Positions 45,087-56,533 of a stretch of DNA of 64,000 bases are shown here, piece by piece. Made by a program: the position numbers and the translations under genes. Location: contig CAMGYJ010000003.1 in assembly GCA_946122785.1 (NCBI GenBank), positions 29,777,811 to 29,841,810 of the forward strand, in the 5' to 3' direction. The stretch is from Linum tenue. Taxonomy: Eukaryota; Streptophyta; Magnoliopsida; Malpighiales; Linaceae. Under the pieces are notes generated by a model that saw only the letters and a list, made by a program, of their open reading frames with translations, was not told the origin of the DNA and did not search any database. Position 1 is the first letter of the stretch. Each line of letters opens with the position of its first letter.

Positions 45087-46880
45087 ATGCTCTCTGAAAA
45101 CCTCCCTCCCGCTCCTTCACCGGCGACGACTTTAGCCCAAGCTGGTCGTCCGCCGGAGAATCAATCTCCGTCCTTTTCAGCCTCCTCCTCTCTCCCGCTA
45201 TCTCAGCCGGCCACAGGCACGCTTAACTTCAAATCTGCCTTGGCGGGGCCGTCGCCTTCCACCTCGAAGAAGCTCAATCAATGGACCTTTGTTGGGCAGA
45301 ATGATCTGGAGACTGGGTCCTTTGAGGGTGAGCCAGAGCTCAGAATTTCGACTCAATTTAAAGAACGGCTCTGCATCCCGTGGAAGAAGACGCTGGTAAT
45401 CCGCCTGCTGGGGCGCTCGGTGTCCTATACCTACTTGTGCTCTCAAATCCGATGGAAATGGCGACCAAAGGGATCTATGGACATCATGGACTTAAACAAC
45501 AACTCCTTTCTGGTGACCTTCAGTGAAGACCAAGATTATCTCAATGCTCTTACAGGCGGACCGTGGGTAATCCTTGACCATTACCTGGTTGTGCATCAAT
45601 GGTCACCCTCGTTCCGCACTTCTGACAAGCCCCACAAATCTGTTGTAGCATGGGTCCAGCTTCCAGAGTTGCCCGTCCATTTTTATCATCGTGAAGTTCT
45701 ATTCGCCCTGGGCAATCTATTGGGGCGTACAGTTAAACTCGACTACCATACTGAACAGTTGGAACGTGGGAAATTTGCCCGGCTTGCAGTTGAGTTAGAC
45801 ATGTCGAAACCCCTCGCGACTCGCATCCGTCTCGATGGATTCTGGCAGCCGGTTCTCTATGAAAACCTACCGGATATTTGTTTCCACTGCTGTAGAATTG
45901 GCCACCTGGAGCAGAGTTGCCCCTATCTCCCCGGAAGCCTCCTCCCCGTTGGAACCACCACGGCCAACAACGTCGAAGTGTCCCAACCGCCGCCTTCCTC
46001 GCCGGAGCCCCCCGCCGGCTATGGCCCTTGGATGCAGGTGACGCGGAAAGGAAGGAAACCTAATAGGAAAGTGGCGCAAAATCCGAATCCGACCGTTGCA
46101 CCGTCTTCTAACAAAGGAGGATCTTCCGGGCAGCCCATCCCGACAGTATCGGCTAAATCCGCTGGCGAGCCAAGCAAAGGGATGACCGTTAAGCCTGGAA
46201 AAGGAAAGAATCAGCAGAGGACTGAAACTAAGAAAGGTAACTCTGTTCCTAGTCCAGGGAAAGTGACTGAAGACAATGGAAAGTCAGACTTGGCCTCCAA
46301 GAAGTCGACTGTGGGCCAGGAATGGAGAGCTATTGGGCCGCTCAGCATTTCGGATGCCTCCAAGGCCCAGTCTAACCCCCCCACTCCTCTGATTGCGGCC
46401 CATCTGAACCAGCCCGGTATGGATGACAAGAAGAAACTTCTACCCATTTCTGCCTCTCTGGGCAACCCTTCCTCCCCGACCAACTCTGCTTCTCCCCAGA
46501 CGGTAGACATGAGAGAAAATGTTGAACCAAACCCTTCGATATCAATTCGCCAGAGAACCAACATGAAGAAGGCAGCCAGGCAACCCCTGAAGGATGTCAC
46601 GCCCGGAATTGTCAACCTGTCTGTCAACAAGAGGAAATCCTCTCCTGGAACTGTCGTGAAATAGCTATCGGCGAAGCTGAAGTCTGGCGCTATTCCTATC
46701 TCACGGAAAGCAATTGAGGAATTCATCTCATCTCCCCTAGCCTTAACGGACGATGCTGCTGGGCAAACGATGGGGGAATCAGTGGACACCGCGATGTCGG
46801 AAAAACTCGGGAATTTGGAGACCCGGTGCCCGTCGGAGGATATCAACCCTGCTCTGCCGACCGTGACTTCGCCCCTCTGA
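45087..46880 (+). pseudogene. LINE ORF1: nucleic-acid-binding protein with CCHC knuckle
   Basis: The start chosen is the first ATG inside the element. The frame upstream of 45045 belongs to the flanking duplication and does not count. The protein has a Pro/Ser-rich start, the DUF4283-type region seen in plant LINE ORF1 (FSEDQDYLNALTGGPWVILD), WVQLPELPVHFY, and one zinc knuckle, CFHCCRIGHLEQSC, near residue 270, then a Pro/Lys-rich tail. A TAG at 46662-46664 stops it at 525 residues. The same frame then stays open for 71 more codons to a TGA at 46878-46880, 37 bases before ORF2. This suggests the TAG is a mutation or a read-through site. Confidence 0.88.
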
Positions 46881-46917
46881 TTACTTGGGCTTCCTTTCCC
46901 CTTTCCCTCTTATTTTA

Positions 46918-49900
46918 ATGATCCGTCTCTTTTCTTGGAACTGCCGGGGGGCAAAAAACCCCAAATTTCTTGCTGTCTTTAAAGATTATTGTCGTTTGTA
47001 TAGACCGAACATCGTCTTTATCGTTGAGCCACGAATCAGTGGTCAGGACGCGACTGACGTTATTCGGTCTATGGGTTTCAACAAATCTGTCAAAGTTGAT
47101 GCTATTGGGTTTTCCGGCGGAATTTGGATCCTCTGGAATGACACCAATTTTACTATTTCTGTCGTTGACAGTAGTCCTCAATTCTTACACTGTCGATGTA
47201 CGGTTTTGCAGGACAACAAGTCTGTCTTGCTGACTGCTGTCTACGCGAAGCCTACTGATCATGACAGAACTCCGCTGTGGAATGCTATTCGTCATATGGA
47301 GCGAACCATATCTGAGCCGTGGCTTCTTGCAGGTGACTTCAACTCCATCCGTTTCCCCTCGGAACGTCAGGGTGGGGCTGCTTTCAACCCTCACCGGGCA
47401 GCCAACTTCAACAGGTGTATTGATGACTGTGGTCTTCTGGATGTTGGCTTTGTGGGGCCTAAATTCACGTGGTTTAAAGGCAGCCTCTCTTGCCGCCTTG
47501 ACCGCGCTCTTTGCAATGAGGAATGGTTCCAAATGTATCCAGACACCTCCAATTCTCATTTGCCGCGTCTTCGATCGGATCACAGGCCGTTACTTATCTG
47601 CAATTCCTCGGATCAAGCGAGCCATCAAAACAAGAGGCCTTTCAGATTCCTTGCTCCTTGGCTGGCACACCATGATTTCCAACCAACTGTTGCCAGCTCG
47701 TGGAAGATGGGGGAAGATTTTCTCTCCTCTCTGCAAGACCTCCAGATAGCTCTCCTCAATTGGAATAAGGAAACCTTCGGCAACATCTTTTTGAGGAAGA
47801 AGAAGCTCACCAAACGCCTTGAGAGGCTGGAAAGTCAGAATGATCTTAGCCCACACCCTGCCTCCCTTGACCAAGAAGCCCGAGTCCGTGAAGAACTTGA
47901 AGACAGGGGCGGACCTAGGGCTATGGAAGGGGTGTCGTCCGACACCCCTCCGTCCGAAAATTTTGTGAAGGACTTATATTTTTTCGGTACAAAAAAATTT
48001 AATTTGATACTTCCGACACCGCTCCAATAAGTATAAGCGACACACCTTCATTATACGATAATAGTTTTAGTGTTATAAACTTATTCATCATAATTAGTCA
48101 TTAACAATAATAAGTAAATCAAATAAGCATGCTTATTTTAAGTAACCCACAACCCAATTTAACTTGTCAATTTGTAGTTAATAGGTGAAATGGGTAGATT
48201 TATGGGAGATTGTGGTTTGATTTTGGTTAATTTGGTAGAACTAGAGGAAAAATGTTAATGATATTACTTTAGGCATACTTTGTTTTGTCTAAAATTGCCA
48301 ATTGGTAGATCGTGATTTACTATATTTGAGTATAAACTATTTTATTTTAAGTTTTATTTTAGACGTGAGTCGATTCCCTTTGGTTGAGTGACTAATTTAT
48401 GGGTTGAGTGACTAATTTATGAATGATTATGTAGTTGTGTATATCGAAAAATGTTTGATTTGCAATATAAGCGATGAATGTATTTTAAAAAAAAATTCAG
48501 GATATGAAAAATCGTCATAATTCGTAGTAAACACGACGTTGTTAACTTATAAAAGAATTTTCAGTAATTTCTATTAAACATTAATTTTTATTTAATTATT
48601 TTATTTATTATAATTTTTTATCGGCGACACCCCTCTTCAACGATCCTGGGTCCGCCACTGCTTGAAGAAACCCTTTGGCAGGAGGAACTCTTGTGGATTC
48701 AGAAGGCGCGAGCTAAGTCTATACTCGAAGGTGATAAAAATACGAAGTATTTCCACAACATAGCTCTTGCCCGGAGAAGACGTAACAGAGTTCTCAAGCT
48801 CCAAGACAGCAATGGTGTGTGGATTGAGGACTCCAATGACCTTGCGAGTTTAGCCAGGGACTATTACATCCATCTCTTTGCTGACCCTGCTACTGTAAGG
48901 CCTGAGATCACGGCTGGCTTCCCTGCAATTGATAGCGAGCAAGTCAGGGGTCTTGGCACTACCCCCTCTGAGCTCGAGATTGTCAGTATAATAAAAAATA
49001 TGGGCAGCCTCAAAGCCCCCGGGAAGGATGGCTACCATGCACTCTTTTATCAGAAATGCTGGCAGATTATTGGGGAGGACTTCTATGCTTACCTCGTGCA
49101 GTGCTTCCAGAACCCTGAGCAGATTGCGAAGTGCAATGCCACTTTACTTGCTTTGCTTCCTAAGGTTGACAATCCGACAACCATGTCCCATTTCCGACCA
49201 ATAGGACTTTGCAATGTGAGTTACAAAGTGATTGCCAAGTGCCTTGCTGACCGGCTCAAATGTTTCTTGCCAAATCTCATCGATGAAGAGCAGACTAGTT
49301 TTGTCCCTAACAGACACATAACGGACAACATCATCATTTTGCAAGAGGTGGCTCACTCTTTCAAGGGAATGAAAGGTAGACAGGGGAATATGGTTCTAAA
49401 AATTGATCTCGCCAAAGCCTATGACAAGATCAACTGGAGGTTCCTTCATTCTACCTTGATAGCAGCAGGTCTTCCAGAGGATTTCATCAGATTGGTTATG
49501 GCTTGTGTCACTACGACTAGTTTCCAAATTCTCTGGAACGGTAGCTGTACGGATGCTTTCCAACCGGCCCGAGGTCTTCGTCAGGGATGTCCTCTCTCTC
49601 CCTACCTTTTTACTTTGTGTATTGAGCGTCTGAATCATTGTATCAAAGATTCAGTTGATAATTACATGTGGAAGCCTATCTTTCTTTCGCAGCATGGTCC
49701 GCCTCTCACTCACTTGTTTTTTGCAGATGACCTTGTGTTATTTGGGAACTCGGATGTGAAGCAGGGACAAGTCATTTTAGACATCCTCACCAAGTTCAGT
49801 GAGGCCTCAGGCGAAGAAATTAATCAGGCTAAGTCTTGCATTCTGTTCTCCAAGAATACCACCACCCGCACCAAATCTAGAATTTGCAAGATCCTTGGTA

Positions 49901-51785
49901 TCAAGGAGACGGATAACCTCGGAAAGTACCTCGGTGTCCCCATTGTTCATGGCAGAGTTACTCGGGACACTTACAAGTACATTCTGGAGAAAGTTGATCA
50001 ACGTTTAGCTGGATGGAAAACGCGCAGCCTATCCCTAGCGGGCCGTGTGACTTTGGCGGTCTCTGTGTTGAACTCTCTCCCTAACTATGTGATGCAGACT
50101 GCTGTCCTGCCTTACTTTATCTGTGACACAATTGATAAAAAGATAAGGGCTTTTGTCTGGGGTGCAGAAGAGGGGCACAACAAAGCTCATCTTGTCTCAT
50201 GGGATAAGATATGTCGTCCTAAGGAGGAAGGGGGTCTAGGGCTTAGATCTGCTAGAGCCTTGAATCTTGCCTACCTCATGAAGCTTGGCTGGAGCTTTAT
50301 TAATAATGACAATGTGTTGTGGGTTAAGATTTTGCAGGATAAGTACGTGCGGCAGAATGATGATGGTAGTGTCTCCTTTAGACGAGACCGGACTTCTAGT
50401 CTTTGGAGAGGGATCATGCAAGCTCTTCCCCTTGTCAAGCAGGGCTCGACCTGGGATATTCGCAATGGTCGGGGGGTTAAATTCTGGTCTGACCCCTGGC
50501 TAGCAGAAGGTGTTATCCTGTTGGATTATGCCGATGACCTCAATAACAGGATCTACCGGGACGCCTCTGTAGCTGACTTGTCTCTGGATACTGGTGAGTG
50601 GGACTGGGACCAAATCGAGCCGTTTCTGCCTTCTGAGTACATTTCCCTGATTGCAGGTACAGACCCCCCTGATCCTGACGCGGGAGAAGATACCATGAGC
50701 TGGAGTCCTGAAGCAGATGGCAAGTTTAGGCTGAAAACTGCCTACTTAGCTGCTGCAGAGTGGTTTTGCGCGGACTGTGAAGACAGCGCGGAAAGTGACA
50801 TCCCTTGGAAGCAGGTTTGGCGCTGGAATGGGCCGAATCGTATCCGCCATTTCCTGTGGCTATCCCTCCATGGCAGGCTAATGACTAATTGCGAAAGGAA
50901 GCGCAGGAAGATATCCGCCTCAGACACGTGCGAGAGTTGCAAAGCTGCCCCAGAGTCGACCGAGCACATCATTCGCCACTGCGCATCCTCCAAACAGGTT
51001 TGGGACCTTTTGAACATAAGAGATAATAACCTGACTGTGGGCCTGAATTTTGCAGAATGGATGGGCAAGCGCCTCAATCACCCCAGCACTGGACTCTTGT
51101 TCGGAGTAGCTGCCTGGTACATCTGGAAACGGCGCAATGAAATGATCTTTCAGAATAAACATCAAGACACTGCAACCCTCGCCTGCAGAATCCGCAACTG
51201 GACGCGTACAATTGAAGAGGTGCAGTCTAAAGATAAGTTGATCCATTCCAATCACCGGGATAAGCAGGCTGAAGATCTTTCCTGGATCCCTCCACCTCAA
51301 CACTGGGTTGCTGTCAACACAGACGGGTCGGTCAAGCAACCGCACTCTCAAGCTGCGTCGGGCGGTATCATCCGCGATCACCTCGGCAGATGTCTGGGCG
51401 GGTTCTATGCAAACCTTGGGGCATGTACGATCACAAGGGCAGAACTTAAAGGTGCCCTCCAAGGTTTGCAATTAGCTTGGCGTCTGGCTTCAGGAAGATT
51501 CAGTTGAGAATGGACTCCACTACGGCGATTTCTCTGATCAACCGGACGGAGCACAGCAACAATAGATACCACATTCTGATCGGGCAGCTCAAGGAGCTCC
51601 TTCACCGCAATTGGGAGGTTGTTATCTCTCATTCCTACAGAGAAAGTAATAAATTGGCTGACTACCTAGCCAATAAAGGCCATTCTGCTACTTTAGGCCT
51701 TCATCCGCTTGATATTCACGATTCCGGTTTTAACTTCTGGTTCATGTATGACTCTATGGGCATTGCCCAAACCCGTTTAATTTAA
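46918..51785 (+). pseudogene. LINE ORF2: endonuclease, reverse transcriptase, RNase H (interrupted)
   Basis: The AP-type endonuclease opens with MIRLFSWNCRGAKNP and has VEPRISG, LAGDFNSIRF and SDHRPLLI. The reverse transcriptase has KAPGKDGYHALFY, QTSFVPNRHITDNII, LKIDLAKAYDKINW, GLRQGCPLSPYLF and the catalytic FFADD. A zinc-binding RT end (CESC...EHIIRHC) and RNase H (NTDGSV, RAELKGA, MDSTTA, ADYLANKGH) follow. The hAT element at 47904-48660 splits the frame; the reading phase is the same on both sides if the element and one TSD are discounted. Near 51479-51482 a one-base loss moves the rest of RNase H into another frame (51507 stop; continuation to 51785). The endonuclease and RT motifs themselves look intact. 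Confidence 0.92.
47904..48660. mobile_element. hAT-type element inserted in the LINE, perfect 8-bp TSD
   Basis: CTTGAAGA flanks it at 47896-47903 and 48661-48668. The ends are CAGGGGCGGACC and, reverse complemented, CAGTGGCGGACC, the CAGNGGCGGA class of plant hAT ends. The subterminal parts share GTGTCGNCCGACACCCCT-like words and the interior is AT-rich and non-coding. It inserted after the LINE. Confidence 0.93.
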
Positions 51786-51839
51786 GTGCCAGGCAGGGAC
51801 GCCCTTTTAGCGTCCCATTTTTTGACCAAAAAAAAAAAA

Positions 51840-52123
51840 ATTAAGATTGAAATGGTTCTTTTAAGGAGAGATTATTTTCCGAGAGAATCATTGTTTATAC
51901 AAAACCATTACTTATGCCCCCATTTGTTGCCATGTTTGTGCTGATAATCGACTGATTAGCTGAAACAAAGAACTTGTATTCGTTTGAATACAAGGGTTCG
52001 GAAGCAGCAAGGTTGTCAACCCGTCACTTTGACCTTGACCCAGTGAGAAAAACGGGTCTCAAGCACCCGCCGGGTAGACCGTTATAAGGTACTGGGTTGG
52101 AGGTCAAATTGTGTCATTTTATT
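51840..52123 (+). repeat. Right copy of the 284-bp duplication flanking the LINE
   Basis: This copy starts directly after the LINE A tail and runs on without a break into the rest of the hAT MITE (to 52440), so it preserves the original target. One mismatch to 44761-45044. Confidence 0.92.
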
Positions 52124-52440
52124 CCTTGGTTTGCGAAATGCGCCTATTTACCGATTTTTCTTTTCGCCTAACTCAATTTTTGGAATTCTTAGTTGAACAT
52201 TTGAATATTGATGTTATATGTGTGTGAATTTTCACTATATGTTGGATCTAAGTACGACATGTTACTTTGGTGTAATGTTATATGTTATTACTCATATGTT
52301 AGATGAGATTTTATATAATTTATTAGGATAAGTACAATATAATGACTCTTTCCATATTTTCGGGCTAAAACGGGTGACCCGTTAACCCTTGACCCACTAG
52401 CTTGATCGGGTCCGGGTCAACCCACGGGTTGACAACTTTG
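52008..52440. mobile_element. hAT-type MITE, target of the LINE insertion
   Basis: GGAAGCAG flanks it at 52000-52007 and 52441-52448. The ends are CAAGGTTGTCAACCCG and, reverse complemented, CAAAGTTGTCAACCCG. The 433-bp interior has GACCCG and CGGGTC words near the ends and an AT-rich middle. The LINE entered 116 bases from its left end; that left part is present a second time at 44929-45044. Confidence 0.9.
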
Positions 52441-52616
52441 GGAAGCAGAGAAATATAGCTAGTGGTTAGCAAAACAAAAGAGATCGAAAATAGAGGCCGA
52501 TTACAACTATTCTTTGACTTCAATTACCCGCCTTCTCGTTCCTCCTTAGTGGAAAATCTTTCATTTCTTTCCTTTGACCTCTAGTGTCCCAATTATCTCA
52601 CTTGCTTTAATGTTTT

Positions 52617-52783
52617 TTGGTTAATCCGATTATCCGATTAACCAAACCAATTAAACATTGGTTTGATTAATTTAGTTTTCGTGTTAATTTGGACGGTTTG
52701 GTTAAGACATTTTATTCCATGGTTAATAAAATTTAGGGTTAATTGGTTTGGTTTTTACCACGATAACCATTTAAACACCCCTA
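52617..52783. mobile_element. Right-end remnant of a hAT element
   Basis: TTTATTCCATGGTTAATAAAATTTAGGGTTAATTGG and the end AACCATTTAAACACCCCTA match the right end of the element at 6766-8972. The left half is absent. Confidence 0.65.
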
Positions 52784-54070
52784 CCAGCATTCAGCCCAGC
52801 CGCACGATGGATCCGCCCCTAGATCTACGGTATTACTGACTCTATCCCATGCTGTCAAAAGGGAGATTGGTTTCAGAAACTTTGATAGTTCCTTACCCGC
52901 GATTTTTAATGGCGTGAGAAGAAAGACCAACATAAAGTTATTACTACTAATCAAAAGCTCTACAGATTGAAGTCAACCGTTAAAGTCACCAATCACAATC
53001 TTAACCAAGCATCTTTGTAGAGGAAGAGTTATACAAACTAAAAGTATAGAAGCAAAAGATCATTTGGCATGAAACTGGGTTTGACCTTACATGTTTTTCT
53101 ACAATGGTTTGACCTTATATGTTGATGGTAAATCTTTGGCACACTGACGGGAGAAGAACCACACAAAAAAAGACAAAAGGTTTCCTCTACATATACCACC
53201 CACAGACTCCACAATTCCAGGTTAGAACTTTAGACCTGAGAGATCTCTAAACTGGAGCACTCATAACTTTCCTTTTAACCAGATGACTTCTAACTTCAGC
53301 TGGAACCATGAAACAACGTAAAGGAAGTAACTCCTCCCAACCACCCCAAACTTAAGATTGTTTCGACTGTAAACTACTTTTGACATTTAGCAAGTCCAAG
53401 ATCAGACAGCTCACAGCTGGAACCAAAACACTCTGCAGAAATGAATGCATCCATGTCTTTCCTATTAGCAGAAGTTGAGCAGACATGAAAACTGTTAGTA
53501 CGGAGATTCTCGGATTCCAACTTCCAAGCGGAAGAAAGTTAGAATAGTGATGAGATTGATTAATTTACCATGACGACTCTGTTCCAGGCTTTCCCTGGAG
53601 TGGACAGCAAGTCATAACCCAAATAGAAGATGCTTGTCCTGCAAAACAGAACCCAGGGAGGGATTTTAGCCAGGCTCTTATGATGTAAAGCAGTAATGAT
53701 ACCGATCTCCAGAAACAAACTCATTGAGCATCAGCAAGGAAAACTGTTCATAAAACCTGACTGCTTCCGCATACCCCAATCAAGATATCTGATCATGCAA
53801 ACACAAACCCAGAAGCAAGCCTTAGTGACGATTCTGACAAAATCGAAAGTATTAAGAATGTACCGAGTTGATCTTTCCATCCATATACAACTCAAGAAAG
53901 GACTATACTATACACTTGTTGATAGTACTGCAAACTCGAGCCATTTTATTGAGAAACGCACAGAAATTAAATTGAGATTACATAGGGCACAAGTTACAAG
54001 CGCAAGGACAAACGGGAACACCAAATACTACTGGAACACCGTATCAGAAGGCCAGAAGGTTCAGTAAGAA
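52784..54070. other. Spacer downstream of the F-box gene
   Basis: No gene was recognised. It probably holds the 3' UTR of the F-box gene at its right end. Bases about 52925-53095 resemble 41640-41820. Confidence 0.5.
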
Positions 54071-55967
54071 CTAAATTATAACAAAATCAATTGAAGGGGA
54101 AACTCTCGACTGAAACTCCAATGCGCGCTTTCTGGCTTCATTGGCTCGTTTCTCACTGCCATGATCAACAAGTATCCTCTCCATCCCTGTGAAGCATTCC
54201 AGCACATACTCCATAAACTCGCAGTCAATTGGATACCCTTTAAACCCAATAATCTCCACTGTTTTTATGCTCTCACGAACTACTCTATCCACCCGTGGTT
54301 TCAGCATTCCTCCACACCATTCATCAGTGCAGTAGTACGTCATCATCTGCAAACCCACCCAACAACAACAAAAAAGAAAAAATCACAATAAGAGTCTGGA
54401 TTAAAAGGAAGAAACCAACCCAAAAATCAATTCAGCTGTGAATAAATTTATTACCAACACCCTCAATGTGCGCAATCGAGGACAAGCGTTTATCAAAGTA
54501 ACCAAGCCGATGACAGTATCATCGAACCTTCCGGATATCTCAACCTTCAGCAGCTCAAGGCGGGTGAAGTCAGCCACATTCGAAAAACAGATGCAATCCT
54601 GTAACAGCAACAAATTGCAACATGAGACAAACCATTGAATACTTAAAAGTCAATCAATAGGAGTAGAAGGAAGGGTAGTAGCGCCTATTTCTCTTTTTAT
54701 TTTTATTTTTTCTTCTTCAACTCACCGTGGTGATGTTCATGGTAAGCGCCGCCAATTGAGCAGCATACTGGGAGATGGAATGAAATGGCAAACCAGGTTC
54801 ATACCCAGCAAAGCCTACGTACACATCCACAAGACTAACACAATTCTCCAGACGCAGTTCCACTGGCGGATGACCCTGATATTTAAAGTGGGAGAGGCAT
54901 GGGACGTTATCAACCTCTAGGGATTCTAGATTATCACATCCCCTCACTTCTAAGTGCTTCAAAGGAAGGGGTGATGATGAACCCGAAGCAATCCGGAGAT
55001 TCACTATTAACTTTGAATCGTGCACCGCTAAATCTTCAAGATAGGGGCAATTCAAGATGAAGTGTTCAAGAGTCTCGCCCTTGACTTCGACATAACTCAA
55101 GCGTATGGACCTGAGGGACTTTATATCAGACAATCCAGCTGGAGTTTTGATGTAACTGAAACAATCCTCGGGGAAAACATAATTTTCACCATCACAGGAA
55201 CTGTCCAGTAAAGGTGTGTCGAATGACAGCTCAAGGGACTCTGTCCTTTTCGAGATTGCAAATTTCAGCCATCTATCAATATCCCCATCCGAGTTGCACC
55301 GATTGGTCAAGGCAAACGAAATCCTAAACTTGGTCAGTTTTTTTGAGGCTGAGGACGCATCCGTTAGCTGCCGCACAACCCCACTCACCCATTCTCTGAA
55401 CTCAATCCTTCTCCTCGGCATTAGATCCTCGTCGTAGTTAACAAGTTCCAACAGTTCAGAGGCATCAAAATCAAGCTCGGTTACAGCTGATTTCCACAGA
55501 TTTACCCATCTACTTGAAAGCGATGAAGTCTTGGCCGCATCCTTGAGTTTCAAGAGGGACAGAATGCTGACGAGAATTCCGTCAGGTAATTCACTAATCC
55601 AGTCCACACCGATGGATTCCTCATCTTCTTCCTTCTAGCGCAAAAGGGATAAAAAAAAAAAAAAAGAACAATAACCAATTAAAGTTTGCAACTTTTGAAT
55701 CTTTCCCTAAGCTAACCAACCAGTGAGTGTTAAAAGACAGAAATCAGACATACCTCATGTCCCGTGGAAACAGAATCAGAGGCTATCGTTTCAAGGCCCA
55801 CTCTCCCTCCTTCCTCTTCTTCCTGCCGAAGTGAAAAAAGAGGAGGCGTGTGAGATAAACAAATATGCCCAAGTTTCGAACTTTTCTAAGACAACCCAAA
55901 AAAGCGACGAACAAGGAGAAAGATGCTTGCTTACTCTCTCTTCTCCGAAGCCATACTCGGGCCCCAT
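54071..55967 (-). CDS. F-box/LRR (FBD-type) protein
   Basis: A substrate-recognition subunit of an SCF ubiquitin ligase by family; its target is unknown. Exons in gene order: 55967-55935, 55822-55754, 55634-54726, 54598-54455, 54346-54071, giving 476 residues. The ATG at 55967 (MGPEYGFGEER) was chosen because two GT-AG introns join it in frame to the F-box; a GTG nearer the F-box is not a start. Residues about 45-90 are the F-box (DWISELPDGILVSILSLLKLKDAAKTSSLSSRW). LRR-like segments follow (FILNCPYLEDLAVHDSKL, LKHLEVRGCDNLESLEV), and the end resembles an FBD domain (VEIIGFKGYPIDCEFMEYVLE). A large fast-changing plant family, so no ortholog name is given. Intact. Confidence 0.88.
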
Positions 55968-56147
55968 GCCTCTGTTACTGTGTTCTAGCAATTGGATGGG
56001 TGAGAAACCCTAGAAGGAGAAGAGATGCTCCCTTTCGATCTTCAGACTTCACTCCCGGAGCAGAGGAATTCCGGAAGGTAAATAATAAACAATAAATAAT
56101 CTGCTGAAATGCTTTGATGTCTATCCATCTAATCTATTGACCCTTTG

Positions 56148-56155
56148 TTTTTATA
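56148..56155 (-). promoter_or_regulatory. Candidate TATA box of the F-box gene
   Basis: TATAAAAA on the minus strand in the context GGGCCTATAAAAACAAAG lies about 180 bases before the ATG. It gives a plausible leader of about 150 bases. Confidence 0.5.
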
Positions 56156-56533
56156 GGCCCCATGCCCTAGTCTGCTACGGATTCGGAAACCGACAACACA
56201 AAACAAACGGAAGCACAAAACCCAACAAACATACATGTTTCCTTTCTACAAAAGAAAGTAAATAAATTTAATGGAAAATACACTCGAGCGCAACTCTCAC
56301 GATTGTAACTCTACTCTTATAGTGACAAATGTTAAAATACACAAATTAGTCACTTTCGTCTATATACAATTATACATTATGATTTTTTATTCAAAATATA
56401 ATACCCGCTAACGCCTCTGATTTTTTATTCAGCTGATCCCGATTATCCAGGCCTCACCATTTCCTCTGCATAATTAGTTAATTACCCTTTTGCAAAAAGA
56501 ATGAGTTAAAAGACAACTAAAAAAGCGGAAAGA

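Larger units (their letters stand above)
45045..51839 (+). mobile_element. L1-type LINE retrotransposon, near full length
   Basis: The unit has ORF1, ORF2, a short 3' tail (TTTAAGTGCCAGGCAGGGAC... to TTTTTTGACC) and an A tail at 51828-51840. After discounting a 757-bp hAT insertion it is about 6.0 kb. Only 42 bases precede the ORF1 start, so it may be slightly 5'-truncated. Three defects make it inactive: an in-frame TAG near the end of ORF1, the hAT insertion in ORF2, and a one-base frameshift in RNase H. The flanking 284-bp repeats differ by one base, so insertion is recent by that measure. Confidence 0.93.

Noticed and set aside
46211..46846. Antisense 211-residue ORF in the LINE
   Set aside because: It is a shadow of ORF1, on the opposite strand and without recognisable motifs.
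44761..52123. LTR retrotransposon with 284-bp LTRs
   Set aside because: The repeats lack TG...CA ends, no primer-binding site or polypurine tract was seen, the internal ORFs are L1-type, and an A tail sits before the right copy, which continues into an unrelated MITE.
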